Positions 1 through 6,999 of a stretch of DNA of 14,147 bases are shown in pieces. The stretch is from contig JAHFCS010000015.1 of assembly GCA_023249395.1 (NCBI GenBank), positions 1 through 14,147 of the forward strand, read 5' to 3'. The notes under the pieces were generated by a model. The model was given only the letters and a program-made list of their open reading frames with translations. It had not been told where the DNA came from and did no database searches. Position numbers and translations under genes: made by a program. The DNA comes from Gemmatimonadota bacterium (lineage in GTDB: Bacteria > Gemmatimonadota > Gemmatimonadetes > Gemmatimonadales > Gemmatimonadaceae). Positions within the stretch are counted from its first letter, which is position 1; the number at the start of each line of letters is the position of its first letter.

Positions 1-1
1 G

Positions 2-664
2 CTGGCCGGCGACGAGACCCGAATAGTCTTCGAGGAGGGTGTCGGGCCGGTGCCGGTGCTGATTCGCTCGAAGAACGGAAAGCCTGTCTTTACACAGCTC
101 ACTGCTGCGCGTCCGCCCGAGAGGGGACCTGCGCCAACTGACGCCGCAGTACTCGCCGATGTGTTGTCGCTCGAGCCATCTGACATTCTGTACGACAGCG
201 TGTTCATGCCAGAAGCGGTGTCGGCCGGGGTTCCCTTTCTGTTCGTTCCTCTTAGAAGTCTCGAGGCGCTGGGACGCGCGCGCATCCGGAAGGACGTCTG
301 GGAGCGGACACTTGCCGATTCATGGGCGCCGGAGATTTACATCTTCGTCGAGGAGGCTGAATCGGCGGCGAGAGGCGGCGCGCGGGCGGGCGACGGAGTA
401 TTTCGGTCGCGCATGTTCGCTCCGACGCTCGGAGTCATCGAAGATCCGGCGACGGGAGGCGCGGCCGCGGCGTTCGGTGGTTACCTCGCGTGGCGCTCGA
501 CAGTTCGCGACGGAACTCTCAAGTGGCTGATCCACCAGGGCGTCGAGATGGGGCGGCCGAGTCGTCTCGAGGTCGAAGCCGATGTCGTCCGCGGAACGGT
601 GGCAGCGGTTCGCGTTGGCGGAGCTTCAGTCCTCGTGAGCTCGGGGACGTTGTACTACCCCTAG
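2..664 (+). CDS. PhzF-family isomerase-like protein, C-terminal part (5' end outside window)
   Basis: The frame is open from base 2 to the TAG at 662-664, so the gene starts upstream of the window and the ATG at base 50 is internal. PhzF-family enzymes are two-lobed isomerases or epimerases named after the phenazine-biosynthesis enzyme; most bacterial members have unknown substrates. The visible part is the second lobe: a GxVPVLI-like strand at the start, the family signature EDPATGG followed by an Ala/Gly-rich helix (about bases 440-490), and the closing HQGVEMGRPSRLEV motif near 530-575. The Asp of DPATG is a conserved active-site region residue; the N-terminal catalytic Glu lies outside the window. 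It is followed by a strong terminator and converges on the next gene. Family assignment is firm; substrate and pathway cannot be told, and nothing nearby suggests phenazine synthesis. Confidence 0.9.
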   Translation: MAGDETRIVFEEGVGPVPVLIRSKNGKPVFTQLTAARPPERGPAPTDAAVLADVLSLEPSDILYDSVFMPEAVSAGVPFLFVPLRSLEALGRARIRKDVWERTLADSWAPEIYIFVEEAESAARGGARAGDGVFRSRMFAPTLGVIEDPATGGAAAAFGGYLAWRSTVRDGTLKWLIHQGVEMGRPSRLEVEADVVRGTVAAVRVGGASVLVSSGTLYYP

Positions 665-730
665 GTCGTTCCGCAGCAAGCAAGCAGCGAACTACCGTCA
701 GCAGTCAGCGCGTCAGAAGTCGAAGCCCAG

Positions 731-764
731 AAAAACCCGGCCGGATTTCTCCGGCGGGGTTTTT
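731..764. terminator. Bidirectional rho-independent terminator
   Basis: Arms 731-744 and 751-764 pair over 14 positions with a single G-G mismatch (739/756) around the six-base loop ATTTCT. The stem is A-rich then GC-rich on the left and ends in a run of T on the right, so it reads as an intrinsic terminator from both strands. It sits between the convergent PhzF gene and the small minus-strand gene at 803-1141, which is where a shared terminator is expected. Confidence 0.9.
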
Positions 765-802
765 TCTTGCTCTCGCCGGCCACGCAGCCGGCGCAGTGAA
801 TC

Positions 803-1141
803 CTACTGAACGAAGTTGTAGAGGCCCCAAAGCCCGATGGCCGCGCCGGCGATGGCGAGCAGCACTCCACCCGTACCGCCGATAACGGCGCCAATGACCA
901 ATGCGGCGCCGCCGACGACCATCAACGCCACGTTCTGGCCTGCGCCCATGTGCGCATCGGCCGTCGCACTGGCTTTCGCGTTCGCCTTTGCAGTGGAGGG
1001 AGCGCGCACTCCCACGGCCGCGGCGGCAACGGTCGGACCCGCGCGCTGCGCCTGTGCGGGCGCCGGCGTCTGAGCGGCCATGGCGCCGGGCGCGGCGAAG
1101 AGAGCGAATGCTGCTGCGATCGAGATCAGTTTCCGGTTCAC
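803..1141 (-). CDS. Small exported membrane protein with Gly/Ala-rich C-terminal segment, function unknown
   Basis: This 112-residue protein matches no family I can name. Residues 1-23 are a clear Sec signal peptide (MNRK, hydrophobic core, AMA-A cleavage site). Residues 24-70 are an Ala/Pro/Lys/Thr-rich linker of low complexity. Residues 71-110 are a Gly/Ala/Val-rich hydrophobic stretch with repeated small residues (GGAALVIGAVIGGTGG), able to form one or two membrane segments of glycine-zipper type. It starts with GTG; an AGGAG lies 7 bases upstream (bases 1149-1153), which fixes the start. It is last in a run of minus-strand genes, 154 bases after the DGSG-repeat gene, and ends at the bidirectional terminator. 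Likely an inner-membrane or envelope protein. Existence is well supported; function is open. Confidence 0.8.
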   Translation of the reverse strand: MNRKLISIAAAFALFAAPGAMAAQTPAPAQAQRAGPTVAAAAVGVRAPSTAKANAKASATADAHMGAGQNVALMVVGGAALVIGAVIGGTGGVLLAIAGAAIGLWGLYNFVQ

Positions 1142-1295
1142 TTAGGAGCTCCTGTGTTCGTCAATGGTGCGGGAATAATACATCGCGCGGCCTTCGCGGG
1201 CTGCACCGAAGTTGTTCACCCTGCACTGTTCGCGCCAGCGGCGAGCGCGGGCCCGGTAACCGCATGTTGAGCGGAGCTGATTCACTTACGGCAGG

Positions 1296-2129
1296 TTAAC
1301 GGCGGTACCGGCCTCGCCTGCGCTCGGGAATGTTCACCGTTCCCTTGACGGTATCGTAGTCGATGCTTCCGCTTCCCTTCGAGTCGACGATGAAATCACC
1401 GCCAACTCTGCTGACCTTGACGGTGCCAGATCCCTTCTCGCTGATATGCATCGTTCCGCCAATACCGCTGACGTCCACCGTCCCGGAGCCGTCGTCTCCA
1501 ATCGTGAAGTTGCCGGTGACGTTGTTCGCGTCAATGTTGCCCGAGCCGTCGTCGACGTTGACGTCGCCGTCAACTCCGGAGATCGACATGTTGCCCGAGC
1601 CGTCGGTGATGCGGACATTGCCGGTGATGCCGGAGACCTCGAGATTGCCGGAGCCATCGGTTAGTGTGACCGGCCCGGTTCCCTTGATCGTGAGCTCACC
1701 GCTGCCGTCGCTGATGTCGAGCGGCGTCCCGATCGGAACGTCGATCGTGAGATCGAGTGCGCGCTGGTAGCCGCCGTGAAACACATCCCAGAACGAGTTG
1801 ATCTGATCCGGCATGTCCACCTTCACGATCACCCTGTCGCCCTGACGCTCCGCGATGAGCCTGATGTCGGAGAGAACGCGCTGGCTCGATGCGCGCGCGA
1901 CGCCGGTGACGCGGACCTGAGTCAGACCGGGGCGTCCGTTGACGCGCAGAAAGCCTGCGCCGCCCTCGATGTTGATGACACGCGCTCCAGCCGCGTTCAC
2001 GACAGCGTTTCGTGGAGCTGTGTACCCGCCCGACTGAGCATGCGCCTTGACGGGAATGAATGCGGCAATGATGAGTAGCGTCCAGGTCGCTGACCCTTTC
2101 ATCGCTCTCGAGCTCATGGTGGCTTTCAT
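1296..2129 (-). CDS. Exported DUF4097-type adhesin-like protein with DGSG beta-helix repeats
   Basis: The 277-residue protein begins with a signal peptide ending near VKAHA-Q. An N-terminal beta-rich part (about 35-135) is followed by seven tandem 17-19-residue repeats beginning DGSG or KGSG (about residues 141-268) and a very basic tail (ERRRGRYRR). This is the pattern of the DUF4097/head GIN adhesin-like families: right-handed beta-helix proteins found in bacterial envelopes, mostly of unknown role. Start choice: ATG at 2129 has an AGGA 9 bases upstream; the longer TTG start at 2156 would overlap the preceding gene by 16 bases and gives a poor signal peptide, so it was rejected. The gene lies 11 bases behind the DUF5916 gene, with its ribosome site overlapping that stop codon, implying coupled translation. 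Function inferred only as envelope-surface or structural. Confidence 0.85.
   Translation of the reverse strand: MKATMSSRAMKGSATWTLLIIAAFIPVKAHAQSGGYTAPRNAVVNAAGARVINIEGGAGFLRVNGRPGLTQVRVTGVARASSQRVLSDIRLIAERQGDRVIVKVDMPDQINSFWDVFHGGYQRALDLTIDVPIGTPLDISDGSGELTIKGTGPVTLTDGSGNLEVSGITGNVRITDGSGNMSISGVDGDVNVDDGSGNIDANNVTGNFTIGDDGSGTVDVSGIGGTMHISEKGSGTVKVSRVGGDFIVDSKGSGSIDYDTVKGTVNIPERRRGRYRR
1326..1709 (-). repeat. Seven tandem DGSG/KGSG protein repeats (17-19 residues each)
   Basis: The repeat units within the adhesin-like gene each start with D/K-GSG and carry alternating hydrophobic residues, one beta-helix turn per unit. Units 1-5 begin DGSG; the last two begin KGSG, so the charge of the leading residue switches from acidic to basic along the protein. 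Unit lengths are 17, 18, 18, 19, 19, 19, and a last unit of about 17. The DNA repeats only loosely, so this is an old expansion rather than a fresh tandem duplication. Confidence 0.85.
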
Positions 2130-2138
2130 GGTTGTTTG

Positions 2139-2142
2139 TCCT
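2139..2142 (-). promoter_or_regulatory. Ribosome-binding site overlapping upstream stop codon
   Basis: Read on the minus strand, the stop of the DUF5916 gene and the AGGA motif share bases as TAGGA. The motif is 9 bases ahead of the ATG at 2129. It decides the start of the DGSG-repeat gene and suggests translational coupling of the pair. Confidence 0.6.
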
Positions 2143-4837
2143 AGCGGGCGAGCCAATAGGTCGCCTTGATTGTGAAAACATTCTCCGGCCGTTGCCGGAA
2201 AAGTGCGCCGTAATCCCGCCCGAAACGGAAATCACCCAGCGGCTCATCGCCGCTGCGCTGCTGCTGCCAGACAAAGAACAAGGTTGACCCCGGCCGGTAC
2301 TCCCACCGCAGCACCGCATTCCCTCTGAGCGACCTGAAATTGAAATCCGGATCGCCGAAGGTGACGGCGTTGGGAGTATTCGGGTTGGCGTCGGGGTCTA
2401 CCTGATAGACGCCGCTCGCAAGCGCGATCGTTCCACGGTCGCGGCCGTAGACGTCGAAGTCGAACGTCCTCGCGGCCGCGAGCTCCTTGAAATCCTTGAA
2501 TCCACCCGACGATACCAGCGGCTGGGCGTAGAGCTGGAGCGAAAGCTCCGGAGTGAAGGTCCAATCCGCGCGGGTGACGAGCGACACCGACGTCTGGTCG
2601 AGCGTCGCGAACACATACCGCCGGCCGTACGTCGAAGTGGCCAGCGGATCAGCGACGCTTGTCACGAACTGGGAGAGCGAATGGACCTTTTCGATCGCCG
2701 GCGAGAAAGTGAGGCGGATGCCGGGCGCGGGCTGAAATGCCGTCTCTGCACCGGCGGACTCGGTGTGCGCGCCGGACTCGCTGCGGCTGAAGTTCACCTC
2801 GAGGTTGGCTGTATAGCGCTTGCGTCTATCGGTGGCGTAGAAGACTCCCGTCGATATCCCGCGGGGAATCCGTGCGACGGGCCCGCCGCGAGTCAGTCTG
2901 TCGTCGATCGTAGGCCCGGAAAAATCGGTGCGGACGAAGATGTGAGAGAAGTTCGGGAAGTCCGCCTCGAAGAATGACGCGTAGTTGTTGAAGATGATGT
3001 CGTGGTCGTAATTCCAGGTCTGGTTCGTGAAGGCCGTGATGAGCCAGTTGCGAAAAATCCTGCCCGGTTTGGTCTCCTGGTAATACAGGTCGGTAGAGAG
3101 CGCCTGGCGGTCCGCTGTTCGCATGAAGCCGAGGTCGTTCACCTCGAAGCCGGGCGACGTCACCTGCACAGCGACGTTGCCTCCCCAGTGGAGGCCCGCC
3201 GCCTTCGTCAATCCGAAGTGGCCGGCATAGCCCGACATCGAGCTGAGGTTGGGGTCGAGCTCGAGGTTCTTCGAGTCGGGACGTTGGAAATAATGAGCGC
3301 TCGACTGCTGCGTGGCGGCGATGACGGTCTCCCTTCCCTGTACCACAGAGGCGCCACCCGCGACGTCGAGCAGCCACGTCCTGTTCGCCCAGGCGTGATT
3401 GAGATCGAGCCCGCCGAAGTAGCCGCTCGACCGAAGCAGCTGCGCTAGCGTTTCGTCACCAAGGTCGCGGTTGACGGCGGTGATCAAGCCTCCGGCGGCT
3501 GTGTTAGCCTGATTCATCTCACGACGGAAGCGCCCGACGAAATAATTGGTCAGCGGCTCGACCTCGGCGCTTTTCCTCGTCCCGGATATGTCTGTGAACT
3601 CACCGCGCTCGTGGGACGTCACTGCATCGAGAATTCCGGTGGACCAGCCATTACTGGTCTTCCCGGTCACCTTCGCGGCGGTTGCGATCGTCGTCTGGGT
3701 TGGGGCGTCCACATAAGCGATGTCTCCACCGCCGAGTGCAAGTTGCGGCGAGCGGCCGATGCGCCGCGAGAAGAACACCGTCGGCCCACCGTAGCTGTTG
3801 AAGGTCCGCAGGGAAGCGAAGTCGAAGAGGTTCCGCTCCTGCACGAAGAACGGCCGCTTCTCGGGAAAGAAGGTCTCGAATGCAGTGAGGTTGACGACGG
3901 CCGGATCTACCTCGACCTGGCCGAAGTCCGGATTGACGGTCGCGTTGAGGGTGAGATTGCTCGCCATCCTGTACTTGAGATCGGCTCCCATCGAGCCGAA
4001 GTACTCGTCCTTCCCGCGGAATGGATTTCCCGCCGCGACGTCCAGATACTCGGCCCGTGTGCTGGCATACGGGACGAGCTCGATCCGGCTCGGCGCGGGA
4101 AGGGAGCCGAGGTTGGTGAGATGTGCGAAGCGATTGATTCCGCCTGCCTCGCTCTTCGGAGTGAAAGCGAAGAAGTCCTGTTCCTGCTTGTTCCAGCTGT
4201 AGCGCTCGAACTGCACTCCCCACGTGTCCTGGTTCCGGTTGTACGGGAGCTGCGAGAGAGGAATGCGGATCTCTACGCCCCAGCCGGTGGCGTCGCGAGA
4301 AACCTTCGCCTCCCACACGGCGTCCCATGAGAGATCGAGCCCGCCCTGGGAGTTGACTGTGGCGTCACGGACGGCGCCGCCGGCGGTGACGCGGAAATAG
4401 TAGGCCGTGTTGTGATCGTGCCGCGAGTCGAGTGACACGGCGAAGACGTCGCCGTCAACCGACTCGTCGCGCCGCGAGAGCCGGGGGCGGATATTCTCGG
4501 GCTTGTCCGACATCCTTGCGCCGATGTACAGCGCATCGTCGCCGATGAGCACCCGGACCTCGGTGTTTTCCGATGCCGGCATCCCCTCCTTCGGGTCATA
4601 CTGCGTGAACTGTGAGACCGGCGTGGCCGTTGCCCAGGCAGACTCATCGAGCTTCCCGTCGATGTGGATGTGGTCAGTAATTCGGGCCGCCCTCACCGTC
4701 GGTGCAGCATTGTGCCTGTAGCCCGACGAATTCGAGACAGGAGTCGCAGCCGGCTGCTGCGCGGAAAGCGGCACAACTAAAACCGCGAGTAGGCCAGCGA
4801 GAATGCGATTCACGATGGATGCTGGTGAAGGTTCCAC
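2141..4837 (-). CDS. DUF5916 protein with N-terminal CBM9-like domain and predicted outer-membrane barrel
   Basis: The 898-residue protein has a signal peptide (hydrophobic core ILAGLLAVLVVPL, cleavage near SAQ), then a family-9 carbohydrate-binding-like beta-sandwich at about 52-240, recognisable from IDGKLDESAWATA and LYIGARMSDKP. The rest is DUF5916: the hallmark NATVNPDFGQVEVDPAVVNLT followed by FETFFPEKRPFFVQE at about 298-334, then some 560 residues of alternating polar/aromatic strands ending in an aromatic-rich strand (IKATYWLAR), as expected of an outer-membrane beta-barrel. Members are common in Bacteroidota, Gemmatimonadota and Acidobacteriota, and their function is not established. 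The start used is GTG at 4837; GTG eight codons in (4813) gives a tidier signal peptide and neither has a clear Shine-Dalgarno, so the start is uncertain. First gene of the minus-strand cluster. Confidence 0.9.
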   Translation of the reverse strand: MEPSPASIVNRILAGLLAVLVVPLSAQQPAATPVSNSSGYRHNAAPTVRAARITDHIHIDGKLDESAWATATPVSQFTQYDPKEGMPASENTEVRVLIGDDALYIGARMSDKPENIRPRLSRRDESVDGDVFAVSLDSRHDHNTAYYFRVTAGGAVRDATVNSQGGLDLSWDAVWEAKVSRDATGWGVEIRIPLSQLPYNRNQDTWGVQFERYSWNKQEQDFFAFTPKSEAGGINRFAHLTNLGSLPAPSRIELVPYASTRAEYLDVAAGNPFRGKDEYFGSMGADLKYRMASNLTLNATVNPDFGQVEVDPAVVNLTAFETFFPEKRPFFVQERNLFDFASLRTFNSYGGPTVFFSRRIGRSPQLALGGGDIAYVDAPTQTTIATAAKVTGKTSNGWSTGILDAVTSHERGEFTDISGTRKSAEVEPLTNYFVGRFRREMNQANTAAGGLITAVNRDLGDETLAQLLRSSGYFGGLDLNHAWANRTWLLDVAGGASVVQGRETVIAATQQSSAHYFQRPDSKNLELDPNLSSMSGYAGHFGLTKAAGLHWGGNVAVQVTSPGFEVNDLGFMRTADRQALSTDLYYQETKPGRIFRNWLITAFTNQTWNYDHDIIFNNYASFFEADFPNFSHIFVRTDFSGPTIDDRLTRGGPVARIPRGISTGVFYATDRRKRYTANLEVNFSRSESGAHTESAGAETAFQPAPGIRLTFSPAIEKVHSLSQFVTSVADPLATSTYGRRYVFATLDQTSVSLVTRADWTFTPELSLQLYAQPLVSSGGFKDFKELAAARTFDFDVYGRDRGTIALASGVYQVDPDANPNTPNAVTFGDPDFNFRSLRGNAVLRWEYRPGSTLFFVWQQQRSGDEPLGDFRFGRDYGALFRQRPENVFTIKATYWLAR

Positions 4838-4976
4838 TTTTTTCGGCTGTGGTTCCCGTTGCTTCCCCGTTGGACAGCCATGTGGCCCATACGGTTTGAA
4901 CCGACACCGGTTTCAGGCTGGCCCTGCACACGGTCCACAGCGTAAGATTCATTGTCGTCATCGGGAGAAACCGGCA
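4838..4976. promoter_or_regulatory. Divergent intergenic region with repeat pair, likely promoters for both sides
   Basis: This 139-base gap separates the divergent DUF5916 and selenoprotein genes, so it must hold promoters for both. I could not assign convincing -35/-10 pairs. It contains an inverted repeat CGGTT-TG-AACCG (4892-4903) and a second near-copy, CGGTTTCA at 4908-4915, 16 bases from CGGTTTGA at 4892-4899; these could be an operator. A GGGAG at 4963-4967 lies 9 bases before the selenoprotein ATG and is its ribosome site. Confidence 0.45.
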
Positions 4977-5591
4977 ATGAATGGTGTTCTGAAGGCAGTG
5001 GTGTCGGCTGGGTTCATGGGAGCACCTTTGATGGTGCTCGGGCAGGTTCCCGCGACAGCACCACCGCCGGCGCCCGCGTTCGGGACGCACGGGCCAGTGG
5101 TCGGCGACGTCGCCCCCGATTTCACGATCCCCGGTGCAACACGCTATGGACTGCTGAAGACGCCGGTCCACCTCGCTGATTACCGTGGACAGACGGTAGT
5201 CCTCGCATTTTTCGTCCAGGCGCGGACCAAGGGCTGAACGGTCCAAATGGAGGCGTACCGTGATCAGTACGCCACGCTATTCAATAACGGCCGCAAAGTT
5301 GTCGTGATAGGCATCAGCGTTGACGCCGATACGACCCAGGCGTCATGGGCGCGCGAGGATCATTTCCCGATGCTCTTCGCGAGTGACGTCGGCGGAAAGG
5401 TCGGCAGCCTTTACGACACCTACGACGCGGCGCGGAAACTCGACGCGCGAACGCTGTTCGTTGTGGATCCCGAGGGAAAGATCGCCTACGTTGCTCGCCC
5501 GTTCCGGGTGCTGGTGCAGACGTCGTACACTGACCTCGGAGCGATCATCGACAAACTCGAGCCTCTACCGGCGGATACTACGGTCCACTAG
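4977..5591 (+). CDS. Exported peroxiredoxin-like selenoprotein (in-frame TGA read as selenocysteine)
   Basis: Read through the TGA at 5235-5237, this gene encodes 204 residues of AhpC/TSA-type thioredoxin fold: GDVAPDFTIPG (43-53), LADYRGQTVVLAFFV (66-80), then TKG-U-TVQMEAYRDQY with Sec87 exactly at the peroxidatic Cys of peroxiredoxins, VVVIGISVD, and RTLFVVDPEGKIAYV. Both sides of the TGA are in the same frame and keep full family similarity, and the protein has no cysteine at all, so it would be a one-Sec enzyme without a resolving Cys. Peroxiredoxins reduce peroxides using a thiol or selenol. The first 22 residues are hydrophobic after MNGVLK and look like a signal peptide, suggesting the envelope. 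Start: ATG with GGGAG 9 bases upstream. A SECIS-like hairpin follows the TGA. An automatic annotation would probably split it or call it a pseudogene. The alternatives are a nonsense mutation or sequencing error. Confidence 0.85.
5235..5237 (+). other. Selenocysteine codon (recoded UGA)
   Basis: The only in-frame stop between 4977 and the TAG at 5589-5591. It follows TKG and precedes T-V-Q-M, the place of the catalytic Cys in the TxxC-T motif of peroxiredoxins. Translation resumes in the same frame with conserved family sequence. Confidence 0.85.
5252..5273 (+). promoter_or_regulatory. Bacterial SECIS-like hairpin
   Basis: GGCGTAC (5252-5258) pairs perfectly with GTACGCC (5267-5273) around the eight-base loop CGTGATCA. 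The loop begins 22 bases after the TGA (21 bases between), and G is the second loop base. Known bacterial SECIS elements sit inside the reading frame just after the UGA, with a short stem, a small loop at roughly 16-37 bases, and a G among the first two loop bases, the contact for SelB. All of these hold here. SelA, SelB, SelC and SelD genes are not in the window. Confidence 0.75.
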
Positions 5592-5617
5592 CTGCGCTGA
5601 AGGTCAGAAAGATCAAA

Positions 5618-5653
5618 CGAGAAAAGCATAGGTCTCAACCTATGCCTTTCTCG
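5618..5653. terminator. Strong hairpin between convergent genes, likely bidirectional terminator
   Basis: Arms 5618-5632 and 5639-5653 pair over 15 positions with one A-C mismatch (5625/5646) around the loop TCTCAA. It lies 27 bases after the selenoprotein stop and 10 bases beyond the stop of the minus-strand TlpA-like gene. The T-run is interrupted on both sides (ACTTTTC on plus, TTTGATCTTTC on minus), so termination is likely but less classic than at 731-764. Confidence 0.75.
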
Positions 5654-5662
5654 GTGGACTTT

Positions 5663-6172
5663 TCAGAGAGCCTTTTTTATTGCGGCGTCGAGGTCCTGAG
5701 TTCCGCCGAGTCCAGTGTAGACGACCTTGCCTGTTCGGTCTACGATGACGACGTACGAAGTGGCGGGGGCGTCGTAGGCGTCGGCGGCGTTGCCGTCGGT
5801 GTCGAAAACAATCTGGTGCTTGAGTCCGTGCTTGTCGGTATAGGCCTTCACCTGTTTCGGGGTCTCATTCACAGAGACGGCGACGCCGATGAATTTCACT
5901 CGCGAACCGTATTTCTTCTCCGCGGCCAAGAGCGCGGGCTCGAGCTCGCGGCAGTTCGGACACCACCACGCCCAGAACTCGATGAACATCGGCGTCTTGC
6001 CGACGTACGCGCCGAGGTCGACGGATTTTCCGTCGAGCGTGGTGACGACGGCGGCTGGTGCGCGCTTGCCAACCTCGATGCCGAGGTCCTGCGCGCGCAA
6101 CGACCTGACAGCCGGCGCCGCGAGGACAGGAAGAGCAAAGAGAGCAATTCGAAGCATCCGCACAAGCGGCAT
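5663..6172 (-). CDS. TlpA-like periplasmic thioredoxin
   Basis: The 169-residue protein has a signal peptide (MPLVRMLRIALFALPVLAA, cleavage near LRA-Q) and one thioredoxin-fold domain. The strand MFIEFWAWW leads straight into the redox motif CPNC at 71-74, followed by RELEPALLAAEKKYG. GVAVSVNETPKQVKAY and the PATSYVVIVDRTGKVVY segment carry the cis-Pro region and last strands. TlpA/ResA-type proteins are envelope thiol reductants for cytochrome c maturation or for peroxidases and other thiol proteins. Start: ATG at 6172 has GAGGT 6 bases upstream; ATGs at 6184 and 6157 fit worse. It follows the CcdA-like gene by 83 bases on the same strand, its natural electron donor. A longer open frame running back through the CcdA gene is not coding for this protein. 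Confidence 0.88.
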   Translation of the reverse strand: MPLVRMLRIALFALPVLAAPAVRSLRAQDLGIEVGKRAPAAVVTTLDGKSVDLGAYVGKTPMFIEFWAWWCPNCRELEPALLAAEKKYGSRVKFIGVAVSVNETPKQVKAYTDKHGLKHQIVFDTDGNAADAYDAPATSYVVIVDRTGKVVYTGLGGTQDLDAAIKKAL

Positions 6173-6255
6173 TCGGGACCTCATTCTGTAGCGGGGTGAC
6201 TTCTCTCTTCGCTGACTACCCGGCGGGACCTCATTCGTTGCCGGGCTCATCGCGA

Positions 6256-6972
6256 TCAGAACAGGAGCTTGCCCATCTGTACCAGATAATATTCGGCCAC
6301 GCCGACCATCACGAGAGCGAATCCGCGCTTTACCCAGATCATCCATGCACCTGCTTTCGGGAGACGCGCGGCCGCGCCACTGAAAAGCCCGACGGCGACG
6401 AGCAGCGCGCACATCCCGAGCGAGAAGCTGAAGAGGTAGAGGAATCCCAGTCCTGCGCGCTTGGTGGTCGTAACCCAGGTCAGCACCGCGGCCATCACGG
6501 GAGCGGAGCATGGAGCGGCGACAAGTCCTGACACTGCTCCCATGACAAATGCCCCGGAAAAACGACCCGCGGTTCCGGCAGTGGCCGCGCGATTGAGCAG
6601 CGGCGCCGGAATCCTCAACGGCAGGACGTCGAGCAGCACGAGGGCGGCGAGGATGAGCAGATTCGCCATCGCGAAATAGAGCCATGGATTCGTGCTCACG
6701 GAGCCGAAAATCGTTCCCGTCAGACCGGCGATGACACCGAGTGTCGCGTACGTCAGCGCCAGCCCCGCGACGTACGTAAGTGTCAGCAGTACGGTCCGAA
6801 CTCTGCTCGGCGCTGCGTCTCCGACCGATTGGCCGCCGACTATCGCGGCGGTGATCGGGATCATCGGATAGATGCAGGGAGTGAAGCTTGTCAGGACTCC
6901 GGCGATGAAGAGCACGGGCAGCGCGATCAGCGGACTCGCAGAGAGTTGGGCTGAGATGCCGGTAAAGTCCAT
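6256..6972 (-). CDS. CcdA/DsbD-type membrane thiol electron transporter
   Basis: The 238-residue protein consists almost entirely of membrane segments and matches the cytochrome c biogenesis/DsbD transmembrane family. Two family motifs hold the redox cysteines: TSFTPCIYPMIP (Cys33) and LVAAPCSAPVM (Cys155), related by the internal pseudo-symmetry of the fold. Family members take electrons from cytoplasmic thioredoxin and pass them through this Cys pair to extracytoplasmic partners. No periplasmic domains are fused, so the TlpA-like protein encoded next is the obvious partner. Its length matches the CcdA class rather than full DsbD. The ATG start has only a weak GGA upstream. It is first in a two-gene unit that ends at the hairpin 5618-5653. 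Whether it serves cytochrome c maturation, envelope peroxide defence or both is open. Confidence 0.9.
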   Translation of the reverse strand: MDFTGISAQLSASPLIALPVLFIAGVLTSFTPCIYPMIPITAAIVGGQSVGDAAPSRVRTVLLTLTYVAGLALTYATLGVIAGLTGTIFGSVSTNPWLYFAMANLLILAALVLLDVLPLRIPAPLLNRAATAGTAGRFSGAFVMGAVSGLVAAPCSAPVMAAVLTWVTTTKRAGLGFLYLFSFSLGMCALLVAVGLFSGAAARLPKAGAWMIWVKRGFALVMVGVAEYYLVQMGKLLF

Positions 6973-6999
6973 TCCAATAAGCTAGCGGGGAAACTACAA

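Noticed and set aside
2130..2156. Upstream TTG start for the DGSG-repeat gene
   Set aside because: It lacks a ribosome site and buries the signal peptide; ATG 2129 has AGGA at the right distance.
3611..4330. A 239-codon plus-strand open frame inside the DUF5916 gene
   Set aside because: It lies fully antisense to the most conserved part of DUF5916 and has no recognisable domain.
5235..5237. The TGA as evidence of a pseudogene or of two separate genes
   Set aside because: Only one codon differs, at the catalytic Cys column, with family sequence intact on both sides and a SECIS-like hairpin behind it. A separate gene starting at ATG 5247 would lack half the fold.
4674..5246. A 190-codon minus-strand open frame spanning the divergent promoter and the selenoprotein N-terminus
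   Set aside because: It overlaps both real genes in other frames, shows no family features, and would contradict the divergent layout.
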